The position numbers were made by a program, and so were the translations under genes. Positions 34,289 through 44,724 of a stretch of DNA of 64,000 bases are shown here, in pieces; the stretch's first letter is position 1; each line of letters opens with the position of its first letter. Origin of the DNA: Alcaligenes faecalis (GTDB lineage Bacteria; Pseudomonadota; Gammaproteobacteria; Burkholderiales; Burkholderiaceae_B); NCBI RefSeq assembly GCF_041521385.1, contig NZ_CP168006.1:1565464-1629463 (forward strand). The letters are read 5' to 3'. The notes beneath the pieces are model-generated. The model saw nothing but the letters and a program-made list of their open reading frames with translations, ran no database searches and was not told the origin of the DNA.

Positions 34289-35656
34289 ATGTTCAGCAAA
34301 GGGAAACGCGCCTCGTCCCACCTCGACATCCACCAGCCTCGGTCCGCCCGAGCCCTAGTTATCCGCGCCGGTTTGATCACGCTTGCCCTTGGCTCTTTTG
34401 TAGCCGCCGGCGCACTTGCCGTGGTCATGCCCAGCAGCCCGGAACCCCAGATTTACCAAGCCCGCACCACCCTGACCCTGCCTTCGGATCTGACCGTGCT
34501 GCAGGCCCAGGACCAGCAAACCTACATTACTGAAACCCGTATCCGCCGCGGCGACACCCTATCCGCCCTGCTCCAGCGCATGGAAGTCCGTGAAGAAGGG
34601 CTATTGCAGTTTCTGACGCATGACAAAAAAGCGCGTTCGATCTACAAGCTTTACCCCGGTCGAGCCATACAAGCCGCACTGGATACCAACGGCAATTTGC
34701 AGTGGCTGCGCTACCGTCATACCCCCTATTCCGAACAATCCGGCCAAGGTCAAGCCCGCTGGCTAGAAGTGCGCCCTGATGGCAATAACGGCTTTATCGC
34801 CCAGGAACAGAGCGATCTGGCCCAAACCCGAGTACGTGTGGCACAGGCCACCATCAACAGCTCCCTGTTTGGCGCCAGTGATCAGGCCGGTATTCCCGAC
34901 AACATCACCCTGCAAATGGCAGATGTGATGGGCAGCAAGATCGACTTTCTGAAAGACCTGCGCAAAGGCGACAGCTTCCGCGTGGTCTACGAGTCCTACG
35001 GCCATGAGGGCCAGGACGTAGGTTCAGGCCGCTTGCTGGCAGTGGAGTTCAACAATCAGGGCAAAACCCATGAGGCTGCTTGGTTCCAGCCCGAAAACGG
35101 CTCTGGCGGTTACTACGACTTCAGTGGCCAAAGCCTCAAAGGTGCTTTTCTACGTACGGCCTTGAAGTTCACCCGTATCAGCTCGACTTTCGGCGGTCGC
35201 CGTCATCCGGTACATGGCGGCTGGCGTAACCACAAAGGCGTAGACTATGCAGCACCCTCTGGCACCCCCATCCATGCCACGGCAGATGGCACAGTGGAAT
35301 TCATAGGTCGCCAGAACGGATACGGCAACACCATCATTCTTAAGCATCACGGTCAGTTCACCACGCTGTACGCCCACCAAAGTCGCTTTGCCGCTGGTCT
35401 GCGCAAAGGAGACCGCGTAGAACAGGGTCAACTGATTGGATATGTAGGTTCGACCGGCTGGGCAACAGGCCCGCATCTCCATTACGAGTTCCGGATTGCC
35501 CAGAAAGCGGTTGACCCCCTGTCGGTAGACCTGCCAGTCGCCCGCGTTCTGGATGCACCGCAGCGCAAACAGTTCCAGCAAACCCTGGCTTCCTATCAGA
35601 ACAACTTTGCCTTGCTGCACACAGATGCTGAACCCGTGAAACTGGCCAGCCGCTAA
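34289..35656 (+). CDS. M23-family peptidoglycan DD-metalloendopeptidase
   Basis: A 455-residue envelope protein starting at ATG 34289. One N-terminal hydrophobic helix (about 22-48) anchors or exports it. A LysM/OapA-like region follows (TRIRRGDTLSALLQRM), then a long middle domain, and the C-terminal LytM/M23 zinc peptidase: STFGGRRHPVHGGWRNHKGVDYAAPSGTPIHATADG (metal His and Asp) and GPHLHYEFR (HxH). It is similar to MepM/YebA enzymes that cut cross-links to allow wall growth. It is followed 3 bp later by anmK, linking wall turnover with recycling, and is divergent from tyrS. Confidence 0.92.
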   Translation: MFSKGKRASSHLDIHQPRSARALVIRAGLITLALGSFVAAGALAVVMPSSPEPQIYQARTTLTLPSDLTVLQAQDQQTYITETRIRRGDTLSALLQRMEVREEGLLQFLTHDKKARSIYKLYPGRAIQAALDTNGNLQWLRYRHTPYSEQSGQGQARWLEVRPDGNNGFIAQEQSDLAQTRVRVAQATINSSLFGASDQAGIPDNITLQMADVMGSKIDFLKDLRKGDSFRVVYESYGHEGQDVGSGRLLAVEFNNQGKTHEAAWFQPENGSGGYYDFSGQSLKGAFLRTALKFTRISSTFGGRRHPVHGGWRNHKGVDYAAPSGTPIHATADGTVEFIGRQNGYGNTIILKHHGQFTTLYAHQSRFAAGLRKGDRVEQGQLIGYVGSTGWATGPHLHYEFRIAQKAVDPLSVDLPVARVLDAPQRKQFQQTLASYQNNFALLHTDAEPVKLASR

Positions 35657-35659
35657 ACC

Positions 35660-36757
35660 ATGCAAGCGCCCCTGTTTATCGGACTGATGTCGGGGACCAG
35701 CATGGACGGCGTAGATGCCGTGCTGGCCTCCTTCGGCCCACAGGGGGCACAGATACACCAAACCCACAGCCTGCCCATGCCAGCCGCTCTACGAGACGAG
35801 CTGCTGGCTTTGCAGCATCCTGGGCACAATGAACTGGCCCGCGCCAGTATCGCCGCCCTGCAACTGACCGAACTCTACGCCCGAGCCTGCCTGCCCTGGA
35901 CCCAAGGCCCAGACAAAGACCTGATCCGTGCGATTGGCGTACATGGTCAAACTATCCGCCATGCACCCGACCAGGGCTACACGCTGCAACTGAATGCACC
36001 TGCCCTGCTGGCTGAACGCTGCGAGGTCGATGTCATTGCGGATTTCCGTAGCCGAGATATTGCAGCGGGTGGCCAAGGTGCTCCTTTGGTGCCAATTGTT
36101 CATGAGGCGCTGTTCCGTCACGAACACGGGCGCGTCATTCTGAATCTGGGCGGGATTGCCAATATTTCCCTGCTGCTGCCTGGGCGTGATGTTTTTGGCT
36201 TTGATACTGGTCCGGCGAACATGCTGCTGGATGCCTGGGTGAACAAGCATCAAGGCCAGTCCTACGACAAGGATGGGCAATGGGCCAATAGCGCGGCATC
36301 GGACCCTGCCTTGCTTGCCAGCCTGCTAAGTGAACCTTGGTTTGCCCTGCCGGCGCCTAAATCTACGGGCCGTGATCTGTTCAATTTGAGGTGGTTGCAG
36401 GAGCACCTGGATCGTGTTGATCCGAAAGGTGGGCTTCACCCTGCTGCGGTGCAATCCACTCTGATGGATTTGACCGCACACAGCGTTGCACAAGCCATCC
36501 AGCCTTACGCAGGTCAGATTCAGGAGTTGATCGTGTGTGGCGGTGGTGCAGCCAATCCAGCCATGCTGAAACGCCTGAGCGATCTGGTGACGATGCCCAT
36601 CCATTCCAGCGCAGAACTTGGCATGGATCCGCAATCCATCGAAGCCCTGGCCTTTGCCTGGCTGGCTTACGCGCATATCGAACGCATTCCAGCGGGGTTG
36701 CCCGCTGTGACAGGCGCGCGGCGCGCGACGGTGCTGGGTGCTTGTTATCCGGCTTGA
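35660..36757 (+). CDS. anmK: Anhydro-N-acetylmuramic acid kinase
   Basis: A 365-residue ASKHA-fold kinase that phosphorylates and opens 1,6-anhydro-MurNAc, feeding recycled wall sugar back to GlcNAc metabolism. Signatures: FIGLMSGTSMDGVDAVLASF at the start (phosphate loop), GVHGQTIRH, DVIADFRSRDIAAGGQGAPLVP (catalytic Asp), LNLGGIANISLL and FDTGPANMLLD. It begins 3 bp after the M23 endopeptidase stop, so the two are an operon. A strong terminator follows. Confidence 0.96.
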   Translation: MQAPLFIGLMSGTSMDGVDAVLASFGPQGAQIHQTHSLPMPAALRDELLALQHPGHNELARASIAALQLTELYARACLPWTQGPDKDLIRAIGVHGQTIRHAPDQGYTLQLNAPALLAERCEVDVIADFRSRDIAAGGQGAPLVPIVHEALFRHEHGRVILNLGGIANISLLLPGRDVFGFDTGPANMLLDAWVNKHQGQSYDKDGQWANSAASDPALLASLLSEPWFALPAPKSTGRDLFNLRWLQEHLDRVDPKGGLHPAAVQSTLMDLTAHSVAQAIQPYAGQIQELIVCGGGAANPAMLKRLSDLVTMPIHSSAELGMDPQSIEALAFAWLAYAHIERIPAGLPAVTGARRATVLGACYPA

Positions 36758-36886
36758 TAACCGCTTTTAAGGTTTAGCTTCGCAAAACTTTAAAACACAC
36801 CAGCGGGCTCATAATCGGTTGACCAAGTACTTGCCAAAAAAGCAGAACATAGCAAGGTAGCGCCCTCAGCAAAACCCCATAAACAA

Positions 36887-36925
36887 AACACCCCTGACTC
36901 TGAATACAGAGCCAGGGGTGTTCTT
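36887..36925. terminator. Bidirectional terminator between anmK and erpA
   Basis: Arms aacacccctg (36887-36896) and caggggtgtt (36913-36922), extended inward by tctg/caga, form a long stem. A-rich and T-rich flanks serve the convergent anmK and erpA genes. Confidence 0.88.
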
Positions 36926-36978
36926 GTACAAACCAGCCAAATCACCGGCACTGAGCAATCAGTACCCGTGGCGTGTTC

Positions 36979-37347
36979 TTACATCGTGAAGGAAGAACCG
37001 CAGCCGCAAGTTGTTGTGGCGTTTGGATTACGAATCACGAACTGAGCACCGTCCAGGTCGTCCTTGTAATCAATCTCTGCGCCCACCAGGTATTGGAAGC
37101 TCATGGCGTCAACCAGCAGTTGCACGCCGTCTTTATCAATAATGGTGTCGTCGTCGTTAACCAGTTCGTCAAAGGTAAAACCGTACTGGAAGCCGGAACA
37201 GCCGCCACCTTGCACGAAGACGCGCAGCTTCAGTTCGGGGCTGCCTTCTTCAATCAGGAGCTCACGGACCTTCTCAACCGCTGAATCAGTAAAGATCAGT
37301 GGGGAAGGAGGAGCTTGCAGATCAACGGATTCGGTAAGAGTGCTCAT
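36979..37347 (-). CDS. erpA: Iron-sulfur cluster insertion protein ErpA
   Basis: A 122-residue A-type Fe-S carrier. The three ligand cysteines are in [15 protein letters not shown] and [10 protein letters not shown] at the C-terminus, the standard A-type pattern. It delivers [4Fe-4S] clusters to apo-enzymes, notably of isoprenoid synthesis in enterobacteria. ATG 37347 follows an AGGAGA; a longer frame from 37404 lacks support. It lies downstream of the DUF6776 and argC genes, in the order usual for Burkholderiales. Confidence 0.95.
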   Translation of the reverse strand: MSTLTESVDLQAPPSPLIFTDSAVEKVRELLIEEGSPELKLRVFVQGGGCSGFQYGFTFDELVNDDDTIIDKDGVQLLVDAMSFQYLVGAEIDYKDDLDGAQFVIRNPNATTTCGCGSSFTM

Positions 37348-37427
37348 GTGGTTCTCCTGCCGGCCCCCGCCGGCATGAATAATTATCATGTGATCGCCTT
37401 GCACATGACCACCCTCGGGTAAGGTGA

Positions 37428-38171
37428 TTAGTCTGGCTGGGCGATTTTTTCCTGTCGGGAGGCGCGGATAACGTTTCCTTCCAGGACGTTCAGCGTCAAG
37501 GCGGTGGGTTCAAAGCCTGGCGGCAAAGCCAGCCAACCCATGGCGCGCTGAAACTGGTTGAAGTTTAAAACCAAGGGATCGATCTGTTCTACAGACGACT
37601 CTGCCAGTACCGAGTCCGGCCCGGAACTGGGTGATAAATCGATTTTAACGTTTTTTCCGTCTTGCCGCCCAGTCAACTGAAACTGCAGACGGCCAGAAAA
37701 AGTCTTTCCTTCTGGGGCGTTACGCTGCAGCAGCACCTTGTACTCTAGCAAATCACCCCTTTGGACAACGTCCAAGGCCCGAACCGTAACAGAACCACTG
37801 GGACCGGGTGGGAGCAACTGCTCGTAAAAGGCCAGTTGCTCGCGTGTCTGTGCCAGTTCAGCCTGAGTAGACGACAAGGACTTTTCCAAACCCTTGCGCG
37901 TGCTCTCTTCTAGAACCAGTTGCCCGCGCAACCCTTCAAACTCGCTTTGGATCTGCTGCAAGGATTGCTGACTACGCGCCAGATTTTGCATGGCCAACTG
38001 TATTTGTTCGGACTGATCGGCAGGTTGAGTCAGGCTGCGGTAAAGCCACAACCCGCCGCCACCCAACAGCACTCCCAACAAGACAGCCAGCCCAATCGTC
38101 GTCGCCCCGCCCCGCGAACGGGAGGGAGCGACAGCACGCGAATTGGTTTGCGGTGATTCAGCCATAAACAT
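37428..38171 (-). CDS. DUF6776 family membrane-anchored coiled-coil protein
   Basis: A 247-residue protein with a polar Arg/Ser-rich N-terminus, one transmembrane helix (about 26-44, [19 protein letters not shown]), a coiled coil (about 55-120, rich in Gln, Leu and Glu) and a C-terminal beta-rich domain (about 125-240). It fits the family named DUF6776, which in beta-proteobacteria sits between erpA and argC as here. The function is unknown; a bitopic periplasmic role in the envelope is plausible. The start at 38171 or two codons later (38165) cannot be decided. Confidence 0.75.
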   Translation of the reverse strand: MFMAESPQTNSRAVAPSRSRGGATTIGLAVLLGVLLGGGGLWLYRSLTQPADQSEQIQLAMQNLARSQQSLQQIQSEFEGLRGQLVLEESTRKGLEKSLSSTQAELAQTREQLAFYEQLLPPGPSGSVTVRALDVVQRGDLLEYKVLLQRNAPEGKTFSGRLQFQLTGRQDGKNVKIDLSPSSGPDSVLAESSVEQIDPLVLNFNQFQRAMGWLALPPGFEPTALTLNVLEGNVIRASRQEKIAQPD

Positions 38172-38200
38172 TTGACCCGCTCACCAAAACCAAGTTCCCT

Positions 38201-39259
38201 TTAAGGCAAAATTGCCACGTGCTTCAAGCCAGTTTGCTCTGGCAGGCCGAACAAGATATTCATGTTCTGCACAGCCTGACCCGAAGCGCCCTTAACCAGG
38301 TTGTCCTGCACCACCAGAATGATCAGTTGATCGCCATTACCAGGACGTTGCACGGAAATGCGTAGCTGGTTGGAAGCGCGCACCGAGCGGGTTTCTGGCA
38401 GGGTACCGGCAGGCAACACGTCTACAAAGGTTTCCTGAGCGTAACGCTGCTCGTACAAGGCCTGGAAGTCTGTATCCATGGCTTCGGGTTTGATCCGCGC
38501 ATAGATCGTGGAGAACATGCCGCGAATCATGGGCACCAAGTGAGGCACAAAGGTCAAGCCGACCGGGCCACCAGCAAGGCGCTGCAACTGTTCCACAATT
38601 TCCGGATGGTGTCGGTGACCCGACACACCATACGCCTTGAAGTTATCGCTGGCCTCAGCAAACAGATTGGGAACCGAAGCCCCTTTACCGGCACCGGACA
38701 CCCCGGATTTGCAATCTGCAATCAGATGCTGGGTATCAACCAACGCGCCTTCCAGCAAGGGAGCCAGACCCAGCAGCACAGTAGTGGGGTAGCAACCAGG
38801 ATTACCAATAACTTTGGCGTGGGCAATCTTGTCGCGCAGCAGCTCTGGCAAACCATAAGCCGACTGGCTCAGAATGTCCGGGCAACTGTGCTCCATCTTG
38901 TACCACTTCTGGAACACATCCGTATCTTGCAGGCGGAAGTCTGCGGCCAGGTCAATAACACGAACGCCTGCTTCCAGCAGACGCTCGACCTGGCTCATGG
39001 CAACACCATGCGGAGTGGCAAAGAACACCACATCGCACTGTTCCAGATTGGCATTTTCAGGAGTAGAGAATTTCAGATCCACATGGCCACGCAAGTTCGG
39101 ATACATATCCGATACCGGCACGCCATCCTCTTTACGCGAGGTGATGGCGACCAGCGCCACCTGAGGATGCTGACTTAACAGACGCAGCAACTCGACCCCG
39201 GTGTAACCTGTACCGCCAACAATCCCTACCTTGATCCGGGTATCGCTATGTGTAGCCAT
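38201..39259 (-). CDS. argC: N-acetyl-gamma-glutamyl-phosphate reductase
   Basis: A 352-residue NADPH-dependent enzyme of arginine synthesis that reduces N-acetylglutamyl phosphate to the semialdehyde. The nucleotide motif is [18 protein letters not shown] (about 9-26); the catalytic Cys lies in [32 protein letters not shown] carries conserved His residues. ATG 39259 has AGGAA upstream; a frame extending to 39364 would run into the rpsI terminator. Probably co-transcribed with the DUF6776 gene 29 bp downstream. Confidence 0.96.
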   Translation of the reverse strand: MATHSDTRIKVGIVGGTGYTGVELLRLLSQHPQVALVAITSRKEDGVPVSDMYPNLRGHVDLKFSTPENANLEQCDVVFFATPHGVAMSQVERLLEAGVRVIDLAADFRLQDTDVFQKWYKMEHSCPDILSQSAYGLPELLRDKIAHAKVIGNPGCYPTTVLLGLAPLLEGALVDTQHLIADCKSGVSGAGKGASVPNLFAEASDNFKAYGVSGHRHHPEIVEQLQRLAGGPVGLTFVPHLVPMIRGMFSTIYARIKPEAMDTDFQALYEQRYAQETFVDVLPAGTLPETRSVRASNQLRISVQRPGNGDQLIILVVQDNLVKGASGQAVQNMNILFGLPEQTGLKHVAILP

Positions 39260-39362
39260 GAACTTTCCTGAAAGAGAGACGAGCAAAAATTCTATCTTAA
39301 CGTAGTCCTGCCTGTTCTCAAGTACCAGAGCGGGCAAAGCAGGACAAATGTAGCCCGCAAAC

Positions 39363-39391
39363 AAAAACCCCGGACAAGTCCGGGGTTTTTG
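39363..39391 (-). terminator. Terminator of the rplM-rpsI operon
   Basis: Perfect twelve-base arms (aaaaaccccgga and tccggggttttt) with a caag loop lie just after the rpsI stop; the minus-strand reading ends in a T-run. Confidence 0.92.
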
Positions 39392-39418
39392 AACACCATA
39401 AACAGGTCGCGAGACGAA

Positions 39419-39811
39419 TTAACGCTTGCTGAACTGTTTGCGGCGACGTGCTTTGTGCAGACCGACTTTCTTACGCTCAACAGCACGAGCGTCACGAGTC
39501 ACCAGGCCAGCTTGTTTCAGAGCTGTCTTCAGTGTTTCGTCGTAGTCGATCAGAGCGCGGGTGATGCCGTGACGGGCAGCACCGGCCTGGCCGCTTTCGC
39601 CGCCGCCATGCACATTGATCTTGATGTCGAAGGATTCAACATGGTTGGTCAACACCAATGGCTGACGCACAATCATGCGACCCGTTTCACGAGCAAAATA
39701 TTCGTCAACAGGCTTGCCGTTGACTACGATTTGGCCCGAACCTTTTTTGATGAAGACACGAGCGACGGAGGTCTTGCGACGGCCCGTACCGTAATTCCAG
39801 TTACCGATCAT
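39419..39811 (-). CDS. rpsI: 30S ribosomal protein S9
   Basis: A 130-residue S9 protein. It begins [17 protein letters not shown], has [23 protein letters not shown], and ends in the typical basic tail [11 protein letters not shown] that reaches the P-site tRNA. It is 9 bp downstream of rplM, the universal bacterial pair. Confidence 0.98.
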   Translation of the reverse strand: MIGNWNYGTGRRKTSVARVFIKKGSGQIVVNGKPVDEYFARETGRMIVRQPLVLTNHVESFDIKINVHGGGESGQAGAARHGITRALIDYDETLKTALKQAGLVTRDARAVERKKVGLHKARRRKQFSKR

Positions 39812-39820
39812 GACCTATCC

Positions 39821-40249
39821 TTAGATGTCCAGAGTTTTAGGCTGTTGAGCACTGTGAGGATGCTCGGCACCAGCGTAAACCTTCAGTTTCTTGGCCATGG
39901 CGTAGCCCAGAGGGCCTTTTGGCAACATACCCTTGACGGCCTTTTCAATGGCACGGCCAGGGAAGCGCTCTTGCATGGTTTGGAAGTTGGTTTCGTAAAT
40001 ACCGCCTGGGTAGTTCGAGTGACGATAGTACTTCTTATCCTGTGCCTTGTTACCGGTCACGGCAATGTCAGCAGCGTTGATGATAATGATGTAATCGCCG
40101 GTATCAACGTGAGGGGTATATTCGGGTTTGTGCTTACCACGCAAACGGCGTGCGACTTCGCTGGCCACACGACCAAGGACTTTGCCTTTAGCGTCAATCA
40201 CAAACCAGTCACGTTTGACTTCAAGCGGCTTGGCCACGAAGGTCTTCAT
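39821..40249 (-). CDS. rplM: 50S ribosomal protein L13
   Basis: A 142-residue L13 protein, the normal length. Recognised by [45 protein letters not shown] and [34 protein letters not shown] segments. An AGGAACC element precedes ATG 40249. First gene of the rplM-rpsI operon with a good promoter about 105 bp upstream. Confidence 0.98.
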   Translation of the reverse strand: MKTFVAKPLEVKRDWFVIDAKGKVLGRVASEVARRLRGKHKPEYTPHVDTGDYIIIINAADIAVTGNKAQDKKYYRHSNYPGGIYETNFQTMQERFPGRAIEKAVKGMLPKGPLGYAMAKKLKVYAGAEHPHSAQQPKTLDI

Positions 40250-40352
40250 GATGGTTCCTAAATATTAAAATTCTGGGTCAAAGCAACATGCCTGGCCCAT
40301 ACAACCCACCCGCTTTTTCAAGTCGGGCAGCTCTATTTGACCCTGCCAAGGC

Positions 40353-40381
40353 GTTATATTCCGCCCGTGCATTTCTGCCAA
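40353..40381 (-). promoter_or_regulatory. Sigma-70 promoter of rplM-rpsI, within the 329-bp gap 40250-40578
   Basis: On the minus strand TTGGCA (40381-40376) and TATAAC (40358-40353) are separated by exactly 17 bases, each with five of six consensus bases. The leader is about 95 nt and includes a small bulged hairpin (cccgctt/aag-cggg at 40309-40327). The rest of the gap holds the dctP-type gene terminator and nothing else recognisable. Confidence 0.7.
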
Positions 40382-40484
40382 ATAGCTCGACATAATAACA
40401 TAAATAGTGGATAACACTAGGGTTTTGTACGAAAGCACAGGTTTTTTGCCACATCCGAGCGATCTCTCATAGAAGGAGCGGGCA

Positions 40485-40520
40485 TTAAAAACCCCTGCTT
40501 CCAACTGGCAAGCAGGGGTT
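40485..40520 (-). terminator. Terminator of TRAP solute-binding protein gene
   Basis: Arms aacccctgctt (40490-40500) and aagcaggggtt (40510-40520) around a 9-base loop; the minus strand continues into a T-rich stretch (ttttaatg). Confidence 0.85.
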
Positions 40521-40578
40521 AACAAGGCTGGCCTGTCGAGTCCGCACAAATTGCTCTGTCCGGCCCCAGGCACTGGGA

Positions 40579-41682
40579 TCAACCTTTTTTACGATTCGCC
40601 AGAGCGATACCCAGGTAGTTGTCGTAGGAGCCTTCAGCGACACGGAACCAAGGCACAATCGCGTCACGAAAGCCCATGTAGTCGTCGTGAATCTTCTTGA
40701 ACATGGGATCCTTATCGCAGAATTCCTTGTACAAAATATTGGAGGTCTTGAAAGCCTCGTCCATCACATCACGCGGGAAGGCTTTCAGTACAGCACCGCT
40801 GGCAATCAGACGACGCAATGCAGCCGGACTTTGCGCATCATACTGACAAATCATGCGCTCACCAGCTGCACGCGAAGCCGTTTCAATCAGGGACTGGTAT
40901 TGCTTGGGCAGTGCCTGGAAAGCGGCATCATTCACGTACAGCGACACTTGGGCCGAACCTTCCCACCAACCGGGGTAATAGTAGTACTTGGCCACTTTCT
41001 GAAAGCCCAGTTTTTCGTCGTCTACTGGGCCGACAAACTCCACGGCGTCCAGCGTGCCTTTTTCCAGCGATGGGTAAATATCACCTGGCGGCACTTGCTG
41101 AGGAACCACGCCCATTCGGGCCAGCACTTCACCAGCGAAACCGGCCGTACGCATTTTCAGACCCTTCAGGTCTTCCAGCGAGTTGATTTCCTTGCGGTAC
41201 CACCCCCCCATCTGGGTGCCGGTGTTACCAAACGCGAAGTTGACGATGTTGCGGGTGGCAAACAACTCGCGCAGCAGCTTGGTGCCGTTGCCTTCCTGCA
41301 TCCAGGCATTCATCTGACGGGCATTCAGACCGAATGGCACTGCCGTATCAAAACTGAAAGAAGGATCTTTGCCGTAGTAGTAATACGAGGCCGTCTGGCC
41401 GCATTCGACTGTGCCATTGCTGACCGCATCCATCACACCAAAACCGGGAACGATTTCACCGGCAGGATACAGACGAATATTGAAGTTGCCATCGGAGGCT
41501 TCCTCAACCATCTTGCAAAACGACTGAGCAGTCGAAAACAGAGCCGGAGTGGCGGGACCGTAAGTCGACGTCAGTTTCCAGTTAATCTTGGGATTGCTTT
41601 GGGCAATAGCAGGGGCAGCAACAGCGGCGGTACTGGCTACGGCGCCAAGACCTGCCTTTTTCAGAAACGAGCGACGCTGCAT
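40579..41682 (-). CDS. TRAP transporter solute-binding protein (DctP family), Tat signal
   Basis: A 367-residue periplasmic binding protein. The N-terminus carries a twin-arginine signal MQRRSFLKKAGLGAVAS with cleavage near AIAQ. The mature protein has TRAP family blocks such as KLTSTYGPATPALFSTAQSF, GTVECGQTASYYYYGKDPSFSFDTAVPFGL, GLKMRTAGFAGEVLARMGVVPQQVPPGDIYPSLEKGTLDAVEFVGP, like the subgroup binding 2-oxo acids. AAGGAGG lies six bases before ATG 41682. No TRAP membrane subunits (DctQ/DctM) are in the window, so it is an orphan here; the partner must lie elsewhere. Confidence 0.88.
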   Translation of the reverse strand: MQRRSFLKKAGLGAVASTAAVAAPAIAQSNPKINWKLTSTYGPATPALFSTAQSFCKMVEEASDGNFNIRLYPAGEIVPGFGVMDAVSNGTVECGQTASYYYYGKDPSFSFDTAVPFGLNARQMNAWMQEGNGTKLLRELFATRNIVNFAFGNTGTQMGGWYRKEINSLEDLKGLKMRTAGFAGEVLARMGVVPQQVPPGDIYPSLEKGTLDAVEFVGPVDDEKLGFQKVAKYYYYPGWWEGSAQVSLYVNDAAFQALPKQYQSLIETASRAAGERMICQYDAQSPAALRRLIASGAVLKAFPRDVMDEAFKTSNILYKEFCDKDPMFKKIHDDYMGFRDAIVPWFRVAEGSYDNYLGIALANRKKG

Positions 41683-41965
41683 GAATAACCTCCTTATGGG
41701 TATTCGACGAAAATGGGGAAATATTTTTATGCTATGGATAGTACACTGGCGCGCCCCGAATGGGGGGCGGTGAAAGCCCGGATTATCCCGCAAATCCAGC
41801 CCTATCTTGCCAGGCCTTTGACCTGGAACATCTGAACGACGCCCTAAGGAAAACAGCCTGAGTCGGAAGCAAGTTCGAACTCAGACCGTAATCATCTGAT
41901 TTCTGAGCGCCCTCTTGCCTGTGACCAGGCATAGCGGGCCAAGCAAATTTTCCAGACAGCAGAAA

Positions 41966-43333
41966 TCAGGAACCAGCCACCGACATCTGTTCAATCAAGA
42001 TGGAACCCGTGCGCTTGGAACCGGCGGCAAAAATATCGGCACCCACGGCCACAATCTGCGCAAACATCTCCGCCAGATTGCCCGCAATGGTCACTTCCTC
42101 GACCGCGTGCTGAATACGGCCGTTTTCCACCCAGTAACCAAAGGCGCCACGCGAATAATCGCCGGTCAGATAATTAATACCCTGACCAATCAGCTCGGTA
42201 ACCAACAAACCACGGTCCATTTTCTTCAACATGGTGTCCAGGTCGTCCTCGGGACGGGTCAGGCGCGAGCTCAGCAGCAAATTGTGCGAACCACCAGCAT
42301 TCCCCGTGGAGGGCATGCCTAGCTTGCGACCTGCGTAAGAAGACAGGAAATAACCTTGCAGCTCGCCGCCACGCACCACATCACGGTCGCAGGTACGCAC
42401 CCCTTCGGAGTCAAACGGCGCACTGCCCATGGCAGCAGCCAGATGTGGGCGCTCCAGCACATCAATGTGTTTGGCCATGACGGACTTGCCCAGCGAATCC
42501 AGCAGGAAGCTGGTTTTGCGATACAGGGCAGAGCCACTGGTGGCCTGTACCAAGGAACCAATCAAGCCTACCGCCAGCGGAGCTTCAAACAAAACCGGAT
42601 AGCGGCCAGTCGGAATACGACGGGCCGACAGGCGCGACAAGGTACGCTCTGCCGCGTAACGACCAACCGACTCGGCGCTGGCCAGACGGGAAGGGTCACG
42701 CGAACTGCTGTACCAATAATCGCGGTGCATATTGTCGCCCTTGCCGGCAATAGGGCTGACACTCAGCGAATGACGGCTGTAGGGATAGCCACCCAAAAAG
42801 CCACGGCTGTTGCCCATCACAAAGTGCCCTTCCAGCGTATCCACCGACGCGCCCTCGGAATTACTGATCAGGGGGCTTCGCTCCAGCGCGGCTTGCTCGG
42901 CACGGATCGCCAGCTTGGCGGCCTGATCCGCGTCCAGCAGCCAGGGATGGTGCAAATGCAGATCGGGATAGCTTTGGGCCAGCATGTCTTTTTCAGGCAG
43001 ACCCGCAAAAGGATCTTCAGCGGTATAGCGGGCAATATGCCAGGCGGCTTCCACCGTTTCACGCAGCGCCTTGATCGAAAAGTCCGACGTGGAGGCCGAG
43101 CCACTGCGCTGGCCTGCAAACACGGTCACACCCAAGGAGCGGTCTTGCGTCTGCTCTACCGTTTCCAGTTCCATCTGACGCACCGAAACGGCCAGACCTT
43201 TGTTTTCTGAAATATCGACGGCAGCATCACTGGCGCCCAGTTTTTTGGCATGCCGCAGTGCCTCATCTACCAATTCGCAAAAATGGAACTGATTGGCGCT
43301 GATCGACAATTGGGAAATAGTTGGATGACTCAT
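41966..43333 (-). CDS. pmbA: Metalloprotease PmbA/TldE
   Basis: A 455-residue member of the TldD/PmbA family. Typical segments are LGVTVFAGQRSGSASTSDFS, VLFEAPLAVGLIGSLVQATSGSALYRKTSFLLDSLG and LLSSRLTRPEDDLDTMLKKMDRGLLVTELIGQGINYLTGDYSRGAFGYWVENG. With TldD it forms a heterodimer that degrades peptides, for example in maturation of microcin B17 and CcdA turnover; the zinc site is on TldD, not on PmbA. tldD is not in the window. It is divergent from darP, as in many proteobacteria. Confidence 0.95.
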   Translation of the reverse strand: MSHPTISQLSISANQFHFCELVDEALRHAKKLGASDAAVDISENKGLAVSVRQMELETVEQTQDRSLGVTVFAGQRSGSASTSDFSIKALRETVEAAWHIARYTAEDPFAGLPEKDMLAQSYPDLHLHHPWLLDADQAAKLAIRAEQAALERSPLISNSEGASVDTLEGHFVMGNSRGFLGGYPYSRHSLSVSPIAGKGDNMHRDYWYSSSRDPSRLASAESVGRYAAERTLSRLSARRIPTGRYPVLFEAPLAVGLIGSLVQATSGSALYRKTSFLLDSLGKSVMAKHIDVLERPHLAAAMGSAPFDSEGVRTCDRDVVRGGELQGYFLSSYAGRKLGMPSTGNAGGSHNLLLSSRLTRPEDDLDTMLKKMDRGLLVTELIGQGINYLTGDYSRGAFGYWVENGRIQHAVEEVTIAGNLAEMFAQIVAVGADIFAAGSKRTGSILIEQMSVAGS

Positions 43334-43400
43334 TGCTACTCTTTGAGGGTTAGGCGGTTATCATAGCCAATTGGCGACAATCTTTGCTATTTCACTTCTT

Positions 43401-43955
43401 ATGGCCCGTCCACGCACTGAAATCGATGAAAACGGTTACGACCGCCCCAGCAAATCGCAGGTAAAACGCGAAATGCACGCTCTGCTCGACTTGGGCAAAC
43501 GCCTGATCGAGCTCTCGGACGACCGACTCAAACAACTTGATCTGGGCGAGTCCTTGATGGCCGCCATCAAGGATGCCAAGCGCATCAGCCCGACGGCCCG
43601 CGAAGGACGCCGCCGTCAAATCCACTATGTGGGCAAGCTGATGCGCAACGTGGATCCCGAACCGATCCTGAAACAACTGGACGTCTGGGAAAACGGCTCC
43701 AAAGAAGACACCCGTGCCATGCACAGACTGGAAGCTCTGCGCGACCTGCTGTTGCGTGATGACGACGCCCTGACCGAATTCATGAATGAATTTTCCGGCG
43801 CTGATATCCAGCAATTGCGCACCCTGATTCGTGCCGCACGCAAAGAAGCCCAGAAAAACGCCACACTGGTACAAGGCCAGGACCCACAGCGCAAACACTA
43901 CCGCGCCCTGTACCAGTACATCAAGACCTTGGTAGATCTTTCGGAGTCCGCATGA
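43401..43955 (+). CDS. darP: Ribosome biogenesis factor DarP (YjgA)
   Basis: A 184-residue, highly charged, mostly helical protein. Family-typical: [50 protein letters not shown] and the C-terminal [14 protein letters not shown]. DarP (formerly YjgA, DUF615) associates with late 50S precursors and promotes 23S active-site maturation. Start at ATG 43401 is preferred over an upstream TTG. It is divergent from pmbA and overlaps the esterase gene by 4 bases. Confidence 0.93.
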   Translation: MARPRTEIDENGYDRPSKSQVKREMHALLDLGKRLIELSDDRLKQLDLGESLMAAIKDAKRISPTAREGRRRQIHYVGKLMRNVDPEPILKQLDVWENGSKEDTRAMHRLEALRDLLLRDDDALTEFMNEFSGADIQQLRTLIRAARKEAQKNATLVQGQDPQRKHYRALYQYIKTLVDLSESA

Positions 43956-44620
43956 ACCCGCTGCTTGAGTCGATTGAAATTGAAACCGGTGCCAATCCCC
44001 AACATGCTGTTATCTGGCTGCATGGTTTAGGTGCAGACGGCCACGACTTTGCCCCCATCGTGCCAGAGCTAGGCCTGCAAAACGCCCCCGCTATCCGTTT
44101 CATTTTCCCGCACGCCCCTATCCAGCCTGTCACCATTAACGGCGGCATGGCCATGCGTTCCTGGTACGACATTTATGTGGCTGACCTGGTACGGCACGAG
44201 GATGAAAGCGGACTGCGTAAATCACAGATCGAGGTGCAAAACCTGATTGCGCGCGAAAATGCCCGTGGTATTCCTACCGAAAACATTGTGCTGGCTGGTT
44301 TCTCACAAGGTTGTGCCATGACCTTGCAAACCGGCTTGCGCCTGCCCGAGCGTCTGGCTGGCATGCTCTGTCTGTCCGGTTACCTACCTTTGGCGGCAGT
44401 GGTAGAAAACGAGCGTCATCAGGCCAATCAGAACACGCCTATTTTCATGGCGCATGGCAACATGGATCCCGTTGTGCCGCTGACCCGTGCCGAAGCCAGC
44501 CGTCAGCAGTTGGAGGCCATGGGCTATCAGGTGCAATGGAATGTCTACCCCATGCCCCACGCGGTTTGCCCGGAAGAGATCAGTGCAATCGGTCTCTTTC
44601 TGAAGCAGGTACTGAAATAA
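43952..44620 (+). CDS. Carboxylesterase/phospholipase-type alpha/beta hydrolase
   Basis: A 222-residue alpha/beta hydrolase of the small carboxylesterase family (EstB-like). The oxyanion segment is [14 protein letters not shown], the nucleophile elbow GFSQGCAM (Ser), the acid is Asp in [11 protein letters not shown] and the catalytic His is in [11 protein letters not shown]. Such cytosolic enzymes hydrolyse short-chain esters or lysophospholipids. The ATGA overlap with darP indicates translational coupling; a functional link to ribosome assembly is not implied. Confidence 0.9.
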   Translation: MNPLLESIEIETGANPQHAVIWLHGLGADGHDFAPIVPELGLQNAPAIRFIFPHAPIQPVTINGGMAMRSWYDIYVADLVRHEDESGLRKSQIEVQNLIARENARGIPTENIVLAGFSQGCAMTLQTGLRLPERLAGMLCLSGYLPLAAVVENERHQANQNTPIFMAHGNMDPVVPLTRAEASRQQLEAMGYQVQWNVYPMPHAVCPEEISAIGLFLKQVLK

Positions 44621-44671
44621 GCGTGGCGCCTGACAGAGCCAATCGCTGGTAGACACACCAAATAGCAAGAA

Positions 44672-44702
44672 AAACGCCACTGTATATCCGTGGCGTTTGT
44701 TT
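44672..44702. terminator. Bidirectional terminator between esterase and Pat-like genes
   Basis: Perfect arms aaacgccac (44672-44680) and gtggcgttt (44690-44698) with T-rich gttta on the plus side and an A-run on the other, between two convergent genes. Confidence 0.85.
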
Positions 44703-44724
44703 ATGGGCCAAAACAAGCGAAAAA